DNA from: Bacteroidota bacterium | GTDB taxonomy: Bacteria; Bacteroidota; Bacteroidia; Flavobacteriales; Flavobacteriaceae | Direction of reading: 5' to 3' | DNA: 16,691 bases | NCBI GenBank assembly: GCA_022560715.1 | Contig: JADFSQ010000009.1 | Location: 1-16,691, forward strand | In this document: piece by piece, positions 1 through 6,015 of the stretch | Position numbering within the stretch: the stretch's first letter is position 1 | Layout: the number at the start of each line of letters is the position of its first letter | Notes under the pieces: generated by a model | The model's database searches: none | The model's input: the letters and a program-made list of their open reading frames with translations, nothing else | Told to the model about the DNA's origin: nothing | Made by a program: the position numbers and the translations under genes

Positions 1-107
1 GGCATACAATAGGTGCATCGTAAATTACAGCGTTCTATTAGTGAAATACGCAAATAGGTATGCACTCTGCCAAAAGTGTCTGTCATTATGTTGTTGTTTC
101 TGTCCAT
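1..107 (-). CDS. moaA: GTP 3',8-cyclase MoaA, N-terminal fragment
   Basis: Reverse-strand reading frame that continues past the left edge, so only about the first 35 residues are visible. MoaA is the radical-SAM enzyme that converts GTP to the cyclic precursor of molybdopterin. Here the frame reads a short lead, then [22 protein letters not shown]. This contains the C-x3-C-x2-C radical-SAM [4Fe-4S] motif (CNLRCTYC) in the expected N-terminal position. The ATG at 105-107 overlaps the TAA of moaC-moaB (TAATG), favouring translational coupling. A second in-frame ATG at 84-86 would give the more usual short MoaA N-terminus ([11 protein letters not shown]) and is a real alternative. An AGGAG lies about 13 bases upstream of the first ATG. 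It is the last visible gene of the Moco operon. The N-terminal motif makes the family call secure; nothing can be said about the rest. Confidence 0.88.
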   Translation of the reverse strand, partial: MDRNNNIMTDTFGRVHTYLRISLIERCNLRCTYCM

Positions 108-1018
108 TAATCGTGTCTTGCTCCTTTTAAAATTCTGAAAATGTGTAACACTGATGGAAATATAGCTTCCATCGATTCTTTTGCGCCATTTGTGGAACCT
201 GGCAACGCCAAGACCAAACTGTTTTTTATGGTTCCAGCAACGCTTCTTGAAAGCATAGAATAAGGTGTTCGGTTTTGTCCGTAATTACGAATGGCTTCTT
301 CAATCCCTGAAATTCTTCGGTCTAACAAGGGCAATAAAGCTTCAGGTGTTACGTCTCTTTTTGATAGCCCTGTTCCGCCAGTAAAAATAATAAGATCAAT
401 TCCTTTTTCCTGATAGCCTTTAGCTTTTTCCTGAATGATTTCTTTTTCGTCTGGAATAATAATATAATCTGAAATTTTCACATCACAGTCTTCCAATTTT
501 TTAATAATTGCCTTGCCAGCTTTATCTTCTTTTTGTCCTGCCGAAATTGTATCGGAACACACAATTACTGCTGCTGTTAAGTCTTTTCTAAAACGGTCTC
601 TAAAATCGGACTTTCCGCCTTTTTTACTCAATAGTTTTATGTGATGAATCTCGATGCCTTTATCAATAGGTTTGAGCATATCGTACATATTTAAAGCCAC
701 AATACTTGCGCCATGCATAGCTTCAACTTCGACACCAGTTTTGTAAATGGTTTTTACAGTAACGATAATACTAATTTCTAAACCGTTTATTTGGTATTCA
801 ACAGAAGTAAATTCAATAGGCATTGGATGGCAATCTGGAAGCAAATCTGGTGTTTTTTTAATACCGAGTAAACCTGCTGCTTTGCTCATTGCAAAGACAT
901 TTCCTTTTGGAACTGTATCATTTTCAATTGCTACAATAGTTTCAGGTTTACTAACTTTTACAATGGCTTGTGCGGTAGCGATTCTTAAAGTGTTGCTTTT
1001 ATGTGTGATATCTACCAT
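107..1018 (-). CDS. moaCB: bifunctional MoaC-MoaB (cyclic pyranopterin monophosphate synthase / molybdopterin adenylyltransferase-type)
   Basis: Fusion of two Moco proteins, 303 residues. Residues 1-140 are MoaC, which completes formation of cyclic pyranopterin monophosphate after MoaA. It shows [12 protein letters not shown] at the start, a VPKGNVF segment near residue 40, the DCHPMPIEF motif at 62-70, TGVEVEA at 94-100 and YDMLKP at 112-117 with the conserved Asp and Lys, ending in [11 protein letters not shown]. Residues about 147-303 are a MoaB/MogA domain with [18 protein letters not shown], the [16 protein letters not shown] motif at 212-227, SRSVAG at 257-262 and LPGS at 272-275. MogA-type domains adenylylate molybdopterin before molybdate insertion by MoeA. 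Such MoaC-MoaB fusions occur in other bacteria including Bacteroidota. The stop overlaps the moaA start. A 148-base gap with repeats separates it from moaE upstream. Confidence 0.93.
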   Translation of the reverse strand: MVDITHKSNTLRIATAQAIVKVSKPETIVAIENDTVPKGNVFAMSKAAGLLGIKKTPDLLPDCHPMPIEFTSVEYQINGLEISIIVTVKTIYKTGVEVEAMHGASIVALNMYDMLKPIDKGIEIHHIKLLSKKGGKSDFRDRFRKDLTAAVIVCSDTISAGQKEDKAGKAIIKKLEDCDVKISDYIIIPDEKEIIQEKAKGYQEKGIDLIIFTGGTGLSKRDVTPEALLPLLDRRISGIEEAIRNYGQNRTPYSMLSRSVAGTIKNSLVLALPGSTNGAKESMEAIFPSVLHIFRILKGARHD

Positions 1019-1033
1019 AATAATTATTGATTA

Positions 1034-1064
1034 AACTTCACAGGTTTTAAAAACTTCTGAGGTT
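1034..1064. repeat. degenerate AGGTTTT-core inverted repeat
   Basis: Two 15-base arms (1034-1048 and 1050-1064) around one base; 12 of 15 positions pair. The core is AGGTTTT/AAAACTT. It resembles a decayed copy of the perfect palindrome at 3070-3102, which has the same arm length, single-base centre and GGTTTT core. It lies 15 bases upstream of the moaCB start codon. Confidence 0.5.
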
Positions 1065-1135
1065 TTTTTATTTGATGTTTTCTTATGTTTATTCGTTGTT
1101 TTGTTTAATTGTTTAATTGTTTATGCGTCTTGCTT

Positions 1136-1161
1136 CTTTTGTCTAATAGCGAAGCGGTCTT
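1136..1161. repeat. 26-base direct repeat, copy A (3' of moaE)
   Basis: CTTTTGTCT-N3-AGCGAAGCGGTCTT. The same 26-base arrangement recurs at 1710-1735 with only the three-base middle differing. On the transcribed strand it follows the moaE stop codon by 5 bases. No hairpin of note; the internal AGCG-A-AGCG is a short tandem. Confidence 0.75.
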
Positions 1162-1166
1162 GTCTC

Positions 1167-1610
1167 TTAAGAATTAACTTTCCATTGATGCGTTTTGTCT
1201 TTAAAAATTTCTTTTCCAAATACAGGAACATTTGCTTTTATAGCTTCAACTATAAATTCAATAGCTTTAAAAACTTCCTTTCGCCTTGGTGAAGACACAA
1301 AAACAAACATACAGATTTCACCAACATTAACTTTGCCCAGACTGTGATAAATGTGCATACAGTTTAAATCGAACTTATTAAAAGCAGCTTCTCTAATCTC
1401 GTGAAATTTAGCATTTGCCATTTCTTCATAAGCTGTGTATTCTATAGCTGAAACGGTTCTATTATTTATTGAATCTGCACGCACTTGACCTAAAAAAATA
1501 TTGTGTGCACCAATACTTGTTTTGGATTGATGTTTTGCAATGGATGTTGCTATAAACTCTGAAGAAATTGCACCTTCTTTAAATACATTTTTGGGCTTCT
1601 TGTCTTTCAT
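1167..1610 (-). CDS. moaE: molybdopterin synthase catalytic subunit MoaE
   Basis: MoaE pairs with the thiocarboxylated C-terminus of MoaD to put the dithiolene sulfurs into molybdopterin, in the cytoplasm. Seen: GAHNIFLGQVRADS near the N-terminal third, AIEYTAYEEMA, then IYHSLGKVNVGEICMFVFVSSPRRKE, and the C-terminal KANVPVFGKEIFKD block, which carries the two lysines expected in the MoaE active site. Length is about 147 residues, close to E. coli MoaE (150). The frame is open to an earlier ATG at 1620-1622, but that ATG lies at the edge of a palindromic repeat (GGAATGAC) and has no spaced ribosome site, so I prefer the ATG at 1608-1610 (MKDKKPKN). Between moeB upstream and moaCB downstream in the same operon, but with repeat-filled gaps of over 100 bases on both sides. 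Confidence 0.93.
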   Translation of the reverse strand: MKDKKPKNVFKEGAISSEFIATSIAKHQSKTSIGAHNIFLGQVRADSINNRTVSAIEYTAYEEMANAKFHEIREAAFNKFDLNCMHIYHSLGKVNVGEICMFVFVSSPRRKEVFKAIEFIVEAIKANVPVFGKEIFKDKTHQWKVNS

Positions 1611-1620
1611 TTTTATTGTC

Positions 1621-1640
1621 ATTCCTGCGAAGGCAGGAAT
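1621..1640. repeat. REP-like palindrome ATTCCTGC-GAAG-GCAGGAAT
   Basis: Perfect 8-bp arms (1621-1628 and 1633-1640) with a four-base GAAG loop. It resembles the widespread GTCATTCCTGCGAAGGCAGG-type intergenic repeat found in many bacterial genomes. It abuts the moaE coding region and creates a spurious upstream ATG for that gene. Confidence 0.8.
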
Positions 1641-1709
1641 CTTTTAAATTTTATGTTTTTATAATTTATATTCAACCGATTGTTAGTTAACTAAAAATAA
1701 ATCTTTTGT

Positions 1710-1735
1710 CTTTTGTCTTTGAGCGAAGCGGTCTT
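1710..1735. repeat. 26-base direct repeat, copy B (3' of moeB)
   Basis: CTTTTGTCT-N3-AGCGAAGCGGTCTT, second copy of the element at 1136-1161. Its last two bases form part of the moeB stop codon (1734-1736), so on the transcribed strand it begins at the stop itself. Confidence 0.75.
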
Positions 1736-2816
1736 ATATCTTTTCTCGGGCAAAAATATATTCTAATATTTCTGAAGCACCTTCTTTTACACTATAACTA
1801 TTGTTAATATTATGCTTTTGTAAGACAGAGACAGCTTTTTTACTTCTAATTCCAGATTGACAAAAGATTATTTTTTTCTTTTTTAAATCAATTTTATGAA
1901 GATTATTTTCTAATTCACTTAACGGAATATGCGTTGGATTAAGACTGTCAACTTTAGGAAATTCATCTTTTTCTCTAACATCAATAAATTGAATGTTTCT
2001 CTTTTTAAAAGCATCTTCAATTGAAATTTCGGGTGGATTAAAATTACAATTAAGTTCTTCAACAGTATTTTGAAAACTTTCTTTTTTTGATAACACTTTT
2101 TTGATTTCGCTTTCAACTTTATGGATTATTAAAGTTGTAGTTTGCGTTGTTAAAGCATTATAGCAAAGTAATTTTCCAGAAAGAATATTTCCTAAACCTA
2201 AAATAATTTTAAGTACTTCGTTGGCTTGCATACTACCAATGATTCCTGGTAAAACTCCTAACACTCCAATTTCGGAGCAATTTGGTATTGCGCCTTCTTT
2301 TGGAGGCGTTGGAAACAGACAACGATAACTTGCGCCATTTTGATAATTAAATACTGCCACTTGACCTTCAAATTTGTAAATGGCTCCATATACTAAAGGC
2401 TTGTTCGTGATAATTGAAGCATCGTTGATTAAATATCTTGTAGCAAAATTATCTGTACCATCGACAATAATATCGTAGTCTTTAAAAAGTTCTAAAACAT
2501 TTTTATGTGTTAGCTTTTCAGGATAAGTGTGTATTGAAATAGTATCATTTAAATCTAATAATCGTTGTTTTGCAGCAATTGCTTTATTTTTTCCTAACGA
2601 AGATGTGCCGAAAAGCACTTGCCGTTGCAGATTTGATTTTTCAACTATATCAAAATCTACAATCCCAATAGTGCCAATTCCTGCAGCAGTTAAGTATTGC
2701 AAAACAGGACAACCTAAACCTCCTGCACCAACAACCAGAACTTTGGCTTGAGTGAGTTTGTCTTGACCTTTTTGTCCGATTTCAGATAATATAATATGTC
2801 TGTCGTATCTTGTCAT
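1734..2816 (-). CDS. moeB: MoeB/ThiF-family adenylyltransferase fused to a rhodanese domain
   Basis: E1-like enzyme, 360 residues. It is expected to adenylate the C-terminal glycine of MoaD, with the rhodanese domain supplying sulfur, as in MOCS3-type fusions. N-terminal domain: MTRYDRHIIL start, nucleotide loop GAGGLGCP at 30-37, DFDIVEKSNLQRQVLF at 54-69, DGTDNF at 119-124 and the conserved cysteine in IPNCSEIGVLG (Cys180). Rhodanese domain about 262-360: QFIDVREKDEF and loop CQSGIRS, with the probable persulfide Cys319. The structural zinc cysteines of E. coli MoeB are mostly missing: the first pair reads ASYRCLF with a single Cys, and no C-terminal CxxC is present. GGAGG nine bases before the ATG is a strong ribosome site, formed by the last codons of moaD. 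The same family also serves thiamine synthesis (ThiF), but the neighbours argue for Moco. Confidence 0.9.
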   Translation of the reverse strand: MTRYDRHIILSEIGQKGQDKLTQAKVLVVGAGGLGCPVLQYLTAAGIGTIGIVDFDIVEKSNLQRQVLFGTSSLGKNKAIAAKQRLLDLNDTISIHTYPEKLTHKNVLELFKDYDIIVDGTDNFATRYLINDASIITNKPLVYGAIYKFEGQVAVFNYQNGASYRCLFPTPPKEGAIPNCSEIGVLGVLPGIIGSMQANEVLKIILGLGNILSGKLLCYNALTTQTTTLIIHKVESEIKKVLSKKESFQNTVEELNCNFNPPEISIEDAFKKRNIQFIDVREKDEFPKVDSLNPTHIPLSELENNLHKIDLKKKKIIFCQSGIRSKKAVSVLQKHNINNSYSVKEGASEILEYIFAREKI

Positions 2817-2821
2817 GTATT

Positions 2822-3055
2822 TTATCCTCCTGCAAATGGAGGTAATAAAGCTATTTCGGTTTGTGTAATTATCGTTTCTTTTGATACTATTTCGTTATTC
2901 TGTGCCACCTGAAAATCAATTTCTTTAAGTTTAGGATATTTCAAATAAATAGTATCAAGAAGTTCATTAATTAGCGTTCCTGAAAAGTCTAATTGCTCTT
3001 CATTGCGTTTAGTGACTTCAGCTAAAAGCCCAAAATATTTAATGGTTAATTTCAT
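2822..3055 (-). CDS. moaD: molybdopterin synthase sulfur-carrier subunit MoaD
   Basis: 77-residue ubiquitin-fold sulfur carrier. It starts MKLTIKYFGLLAEVT, has the EIALLPPFAGG ending, and finishes in the obligatory Gly-Gly that is adenylated by MoeB and thiocarboxylated. E. coli MoaD is 81 residues, so it is full length. It overlaps the 3' end of mobA by 17 bases and is followed after five bases by moeB, matching their physical partnership. The codons for the last residues (GCA GGA GGA TAA) double as the ribosome binding site of moeB. Confidence 0.94.
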   Translation of the reverse strand: MKLTIKYFGLLAEVTKRNEEQLDFSGTLINELLDTIYLKYPKLKEIDFQVAQNNEIVSKETIITQTEIALLPPFAGG

Positions 3056-3659
3056 GTTTGTTGTCTTTTAGACCTGTCAGGTTTTTAAAACCTGACAGGT
3101 CTCTTAAATGGCATTGTGTATTTATATTTACTGTAAACTTCTCTAATTCCTTATTTAAAACAATACTCTCAACCTTGCATTGTTTTACTGCAAATCGCAA
3201 ACGTCTTTCACCTTTTTGTAAAAGTTTTAAAAACTTATTTTTGCAATGTTTTTTGTACATCGCAATTAGTGGCATTGTTTTGCCTTGACTTTCAAGTTGA
3301 ATTACATCTATATGCTCTTCAATATTGGTTGTCAGTTTTTTTAATGTTTCAGTATTTATTAAAGGTACATCGCAACTCAACACCAAATTATTTTCGGTAT
3401 TAGAATGATGTAATCCTGTGTATATTCCTGCTAATGGTCCGGAATTTTCTATTAAATCGTTTACTCTTTTAAGGTTCAAAATATCATAATCCGGATTATT
3501 TGAAACAATTATGATGTCTTTTACCAGAGGCTGCATCGCTTCAATAATATGCTGAATAAAAGCCTTTTCGTTTAACACTAAAAATCCTTTATCACTTCCT
3601 ATGCGAGAGCTTTTCCCTCCTGCAAGTATTATTCCAGTGATGTGTTTTTTATCATTCAT
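3039..3659 (-). CDS. mobA: molybdenum cofactor guanylyltransferase MobA
   Basis: Transfers GMP from GTP to molybdopterin, producing the MGD form used by DMSO-reductase-family enzymes such as nitrate reductases. Seen: the nucleotide-binding signature LAGGKSSRIGSDKG at 12-25, GPLAGIYTGL at 74-83 and SCDVPLI at 95-101. The 206 residues compare with 194 in E. coli. The extra length is at the C-terminus, where residues 186-197 (RDLSGFKNLTGL) are translated from a perfect palindromic repeat at 3070-3102, so the natural end may have been nearer residue 185. It starts directly after the stop of the upstream TauE/SafE gene (TAAATG) and overlaps moaD. The presence of MobA indicates a bis-MGD enzyme elsewhere in the genome (inference). 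Confidence 0.93.
   Translation of the reverse strand: MNDKKHITGIILAGGKSSRIGSDKGFLVLNEKAFIQHIIEAMQPLVKDIIIVSNNPDYDILNLKRVNDLIENSGPLAGIYTGLHHSNTENNLVLSCDVPLINTETLKKLTTNIEEHIDVIQLESQGKTMPLIAMYKKHCKNKFLKLLQKGERRLRFAVKQCKVESIVLNKELEKFTVNINTQCHLRDLSGFKNLTGLKDNKHEINH
3070..3102. repeat. perfect 16-bp palindromic repeat inside mobA 3' end
   Basis: Left arm AGACCTGTCAGGTTTT (3070-3085), one T, right arm AAAACCTGACAGGTCT (3087-3102). It looks like the AGGTTTT-AAAACCT interspersed palindromes common between genes in Flavobacteriia genomes (recalled, not searched). Here it is translated as part of MobA. The RNA would form a very stable hairpin just before the moaD start. Confidence 0.85.
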
Positions 3660-4403
3660 TTAAAGCGTTATTAATTTTACTGAAGCAATTATCAATACAA
3701 ATGAAAGTATATATCTTAAATTTCTATTGTCAATTTTTTTACTTCCAAAATATCCACCAAGTACTCCGCCAATTAGTGCTATACCTACTAGAACAAAAGA
3801 TTCTGAAGAGATAGTTACACCATTACTTAATTGCCCAATTAATCCTGAAGCAGAATTCACCCAAATAAATAAAGCAGAAACGGCTGCGGCTTCTTTCATT
3901 TTCCCCCAATGTAATAATAGGATTATCGGTGTTAAAATGATGCCTCCACCAATACCAATTAATCCAGAAAAGAACCCGATAACTCCACCAATAAGAAGTC
4001 CTTGCCAAAGTTTTATATCTTTTATTTTTGTGCTTTCTTTCTCGAAAACATTCAACATTTTTAGGACGGCAAAAATAAGGAGTACTCCTAATATTCTCTT
4101 ATAAAGTATTGCTTCAACTACAATTTTTCCGCCTAAAAAAGTCAATGGTATGGAAGTAATAGCAAAAGAGAAAAACAATTTTTTATTAAAATATCCTTCT
4201 TTGTAATAATAATAAAAAGCAATAGCAGCTACAAATAAATTAAGCAAAAGTGCTGTTGGTTTCATAGCTTCTGGAGCAAAAGAAAATAATGCCATTAAAG
4301 CCAGATAACCACTTGCTCCACCATGACCAACACTTGCATATAAAAACGATACAACAGGCAGAATTAGTAAAAAAAGCCAAATATGGTCTATGTCAAAAAT
4401 CAT
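3660..4403 (-). CDS. TauE/SafE-family membrane permease (probable anion exporter)
   Basis: Integral membrane protein of 247 residues with about eight hydrophobic segments arranged as two similar halves, each holding a glycine-rich loop: SVGHGGASGYLALMAL near residue 25 and GLIGIGGGIILTPIILL near residue 145. This is the TauE/SafE (DUF81) family, whose characterised members export sulfite, sulfoacetate or related anions. The substrate here is unknown. It sits inside the Moco operon, 38 bases after the modE-like gene and directly abutting mobA, so an anion linked to Moco or to the sulfur of the dithiolene is a reasonable guess but not shown. No signal peptide beyond the first membrane segment. 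The start ATG at 4401-4403 fits the first helix (FDIDHIWLFLLILPVVSFLY). Confidence 0.85.
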   Translation of the reverse strand: MIFDIDHIWLFLLILPVVSFLYASVGHGGASGYLALMALFSFAPEAMKPTALLLNLFVAAIAFYYYYKEGYFNKKLFFSFAITSIPLTFLGGKIVVEAILYKRILGVLLIFAVLKMLNVFEKESTKIKDIKLWQGLLIGGVIGFFSGLIGIGGGIILTPIILLLHWGKMKEAAAVSALFIWVNSASGLIGQLSNGVTISSESFVLVGIALIGGVLGGYFGSKKIDNRNLRYILSFVLIIASVKLITL

Positions 4404-4441
4404 AATTTATAGTGCCTAAAGTGTTCTAAAGATATAAGTAT

Positions 4442-4780
4442 TTAAAGGTTATTTATTTTTATTATCTGTTCATCTAAAAATTTCCAACAGTTTTTATTGA
4501 TACTTTCAAAAGCAATAACTAAAGATTTTCCATAAGGTGTTAATTGAGCTCCTCCACCTCCTTTACCACCAATATTTGAAATTGTAACAGGTTTTTTTGC
4601 TGCCTTATTTACAGTATCGATAAGATGCCAAGCCTTTTTGTAAGACATTTTTAAGGTTTTAGCAGCCTTTGATAAAGACCCTGTTTTTTCAATAGCTTTT
4701 AACAAACGCATTCTTCCTTCACCTAATAAAACGTTGTTGTTAGTTTCAATCCAAATTCTGCTTTTAATTTTATATTCCAT
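4442..4780 (-). CDS. ModE-type winged-helix regulator lacking the molybdate-binding domain
   Basis: 112 residues matching only the N-terminal DNA-binding domain of E. coli ModE (262 residues). Seen: GRMRLLKAIEKTGSLSKAAK, helix-turn-helix about 33-54 with MSYKKAWHLID, and the diagnostic wing GGKGGGGAQLTPYG at 75-88. The two Mop/TOBE molybdate-binding repeats are absent; the frame ends in a normal stop and no remnant coding is visible in the 38 bases downstream. It lies six bases after moeA, and a strong ModE-box palindrome lies in front of moeA, so autoregulation of this operon is the likely role. How it senses metal or cofactor, if at all, is unclear. Annotation pipelines often call such proteins LysR-family or winged-helix regulators. 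Confidence 0.88.
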   Translation of the reverse strand: MEYKIKSRIWIETNNNVLLGEGRMRLLKAIEKTGSLSKAAKTLKMSYKKAWHLIDTVNKAAKKPVTISNIGGKGGGGAQLTPYGKSLVIAFESINKNCWKFLDEQIIKINNL

Positions 4781-4786
4781 TCTGTT

Positions 4787-5968
4787 TTAGTTTATGGGTA
4801 ATATAATTACTTCAACATCATCATTAATATTAATTGCATTTACAGATTCTGGCACATAAACTAAAGCATTTGCCAAAGCAAAAGTGTGAAGCATTGCAGA
4901 GCTTTGCCCTTCTAATATTGTTACATTTCCGTTCTTTAAAATAGCTTTTAAAAACTGTGCTCTATCTCCTTTTTTAATATATTCTGAATTCGATTTTGCA
5001 ATTACTTTAGTTAGCGAGTAATCTGAATTTCCAGCTATTTTTTGCAATGCAGAATTTACATATATATAGAAACAACTCAAGGCTGCAGCAGGATTTCCAG
5101 GAAGCGCAAATATTGTAGTGCTTTCTTTTACTCCAAAAAACAAAGGCTTCCCAGGTTTCTGTTTTACCTTATAGAAAATTTCTTTTACACCAAGCTCAAT
5201 TAAAGCTTTGCCTACAAAATCGTAATCGCCAACCGAAATTCCACCAGTAATTATAACCATATCATTTTTTTTAATGACTTTATCTAACTTTGTTAAAGTA
5301 TTAGTATAGTTATCGTTGATCTTGTGTTGTGAAATATTTGTAAAACCGAGACTGCTTAAAGCATTTAATAACATTATAGAATTACTTTCATAAATTTTGC
5401 CAAAAGGCAAAGGCTTCCCAGCTTCAATAAGTTCGTCTCCTGTAACAATAACTGCAATGGACGGTTTTTTGTAAACTTCAACTTCGGTTATCCCTAATGA
5501 AGTTAAATAACCAATAGCAGCAGGAGTTAGTTTGGTTCCTTTTTTTAATGCAACTTTTCCTTTTTTAATTTGTTCGCCTAATGGGCGAATATTTTTACCT
5601 TTTGAAACAACATCATCAATTTCAATTTTTAGCCCTTCCACAGTAACTTTTTCTTGCATGATTACTGCATTTGCAGTTTCTGGAACTGCAGCTCCAGTAA
5701 AAATGCGTACAGCATCACCTGTTTTTAAAATTGGTTGATGCTCATCACCTGCTTTAACCTCATCTATTAAATTGTAAGTTGTTTTATCGTGAATATTAAT
5801 TGCATAACCATCCATTGCTGACTGATTAAAAGGAGGCATATGTATTGGAGAAAATACATCTTCAAACAATACAAAGCCACAAGCGTTTACAACATTTTTA
5901 GTTTCCTTAAATTCTAAAGGGGAAGTGTTTTTTTGTACAGATTTAATAGCTTGCTCTACTGCAATCAT
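4787..5968 (-). CDS. moeA: molybdopterin molybdotransferase MoeA
   Basis: Inserts molybdate into adenylylated molybdopterin. 393 residues, close to E. coli MoeA (411). Motifs in order: MPPFNQSAMDGYAI at 44-57, FTGAAVPETANAVIMQE, LGEQIKKGKVALKKGT, SIAVIVTGDELIEAG, GKIYESNS, ITGGISVGDYDFV, KPGKPLFFG and FALPGNPAAALSCF, followed by a C-terminal beta domain ending VEVIILPIN. First gene of the Moco operon, with its stop six bases before the modE-like gene. The start (MIAVEQAI) is the usual MoeA N-terminus. It has no Shine-Dalgarno, and the palindrome at 5970-6007 begins two bases upstream of the ATG, so transcription or initiation is probably controlled there. Confidence 0.95.
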   Translation of the reverse strand: MIAVEQAIKSVQKNTSPLEFKETKNVVNACGFVLFEDVFSPIHMPPFNQSAMDGYAINIHDKTTYNLIDEVKAGDEHQPILKTGDAVRIFTGAAVPETANAVIMQEKVTVEGLKIEIDDVVSKGKNIRPLGEQIKKGKVALKKGTKLTPAAIGYLTSLGITEVEVYKKPSIAVIVTGDELIEAGKPLPFGKIYESNSIMLLNALSSLGFTNISQHKINDNYTNTLTKLDKVIKKNDMVIITGGISVGDYDFVGKALIELGVKEIFYKVKQKPGKPLFFGVKESTTIFALPGNPAAALSCFYIYVNSALQKIAGNSDYSLTKVIAKSNSEYIKKGDRAQFLKAILKNGNVTILEGQSSAMLHTFALANALVYVPESVNAININDDVEVIILPIN

Positions 5969-5969
5969 T

Positions 5970-6007
5970 TTAATTTCGTTATATCTATGCGAATATAACG
6001 AAATTAA
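5970..6007 (-). promoter_or_regulatory. ModE-box operator in front of moeA
   Basis: Perfect 15-bp inverted repeat TTAATTTCGTTATAT-N8-ATATAACGAAATTAA (5970-5984 and 5993-6007). The inner part CGTTATAT-N8-ATATAACG agrees with the E. coli ModE operator as I recall it (CGnTATATA-N6-TATATAnCG) in both sequence and spacing. A weak -7 element TATATTCG (one mismatch to TAnnTTTG) lies inside it on the reverse strand at 5990-5997, so bound protein would block this promoter. It starts nine bases after the nosY stop and ends two bases before the moeA ATG. AT-rich arms and lack of a T-run make it a poor terminator. Confidence 0.78.
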
Positions 6008-6015
6008 TTTAAATT

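Noticed and set aside
1683..1694. 12-base perfect palindrome TTAGTTAACTAA upstream of moaE
   Set aside because: Too short and AT-rich to separate from chance, and no promoter element is positioned with it.
3727..4104. 125-residue forward reading frame opposite the TauE/SafE gene
   Set aside because: Pro/Ile-rich composition is what the antisense of a hydrophobic membrane gene produces; no motif or start signal.
5970..6007. Reading the nosY-moeA palindrome as a transcription terminator
   Set aside because: Stem is almost all A/T with no following T-run, and its match to a ModE box and position against the moeA start explain it better.
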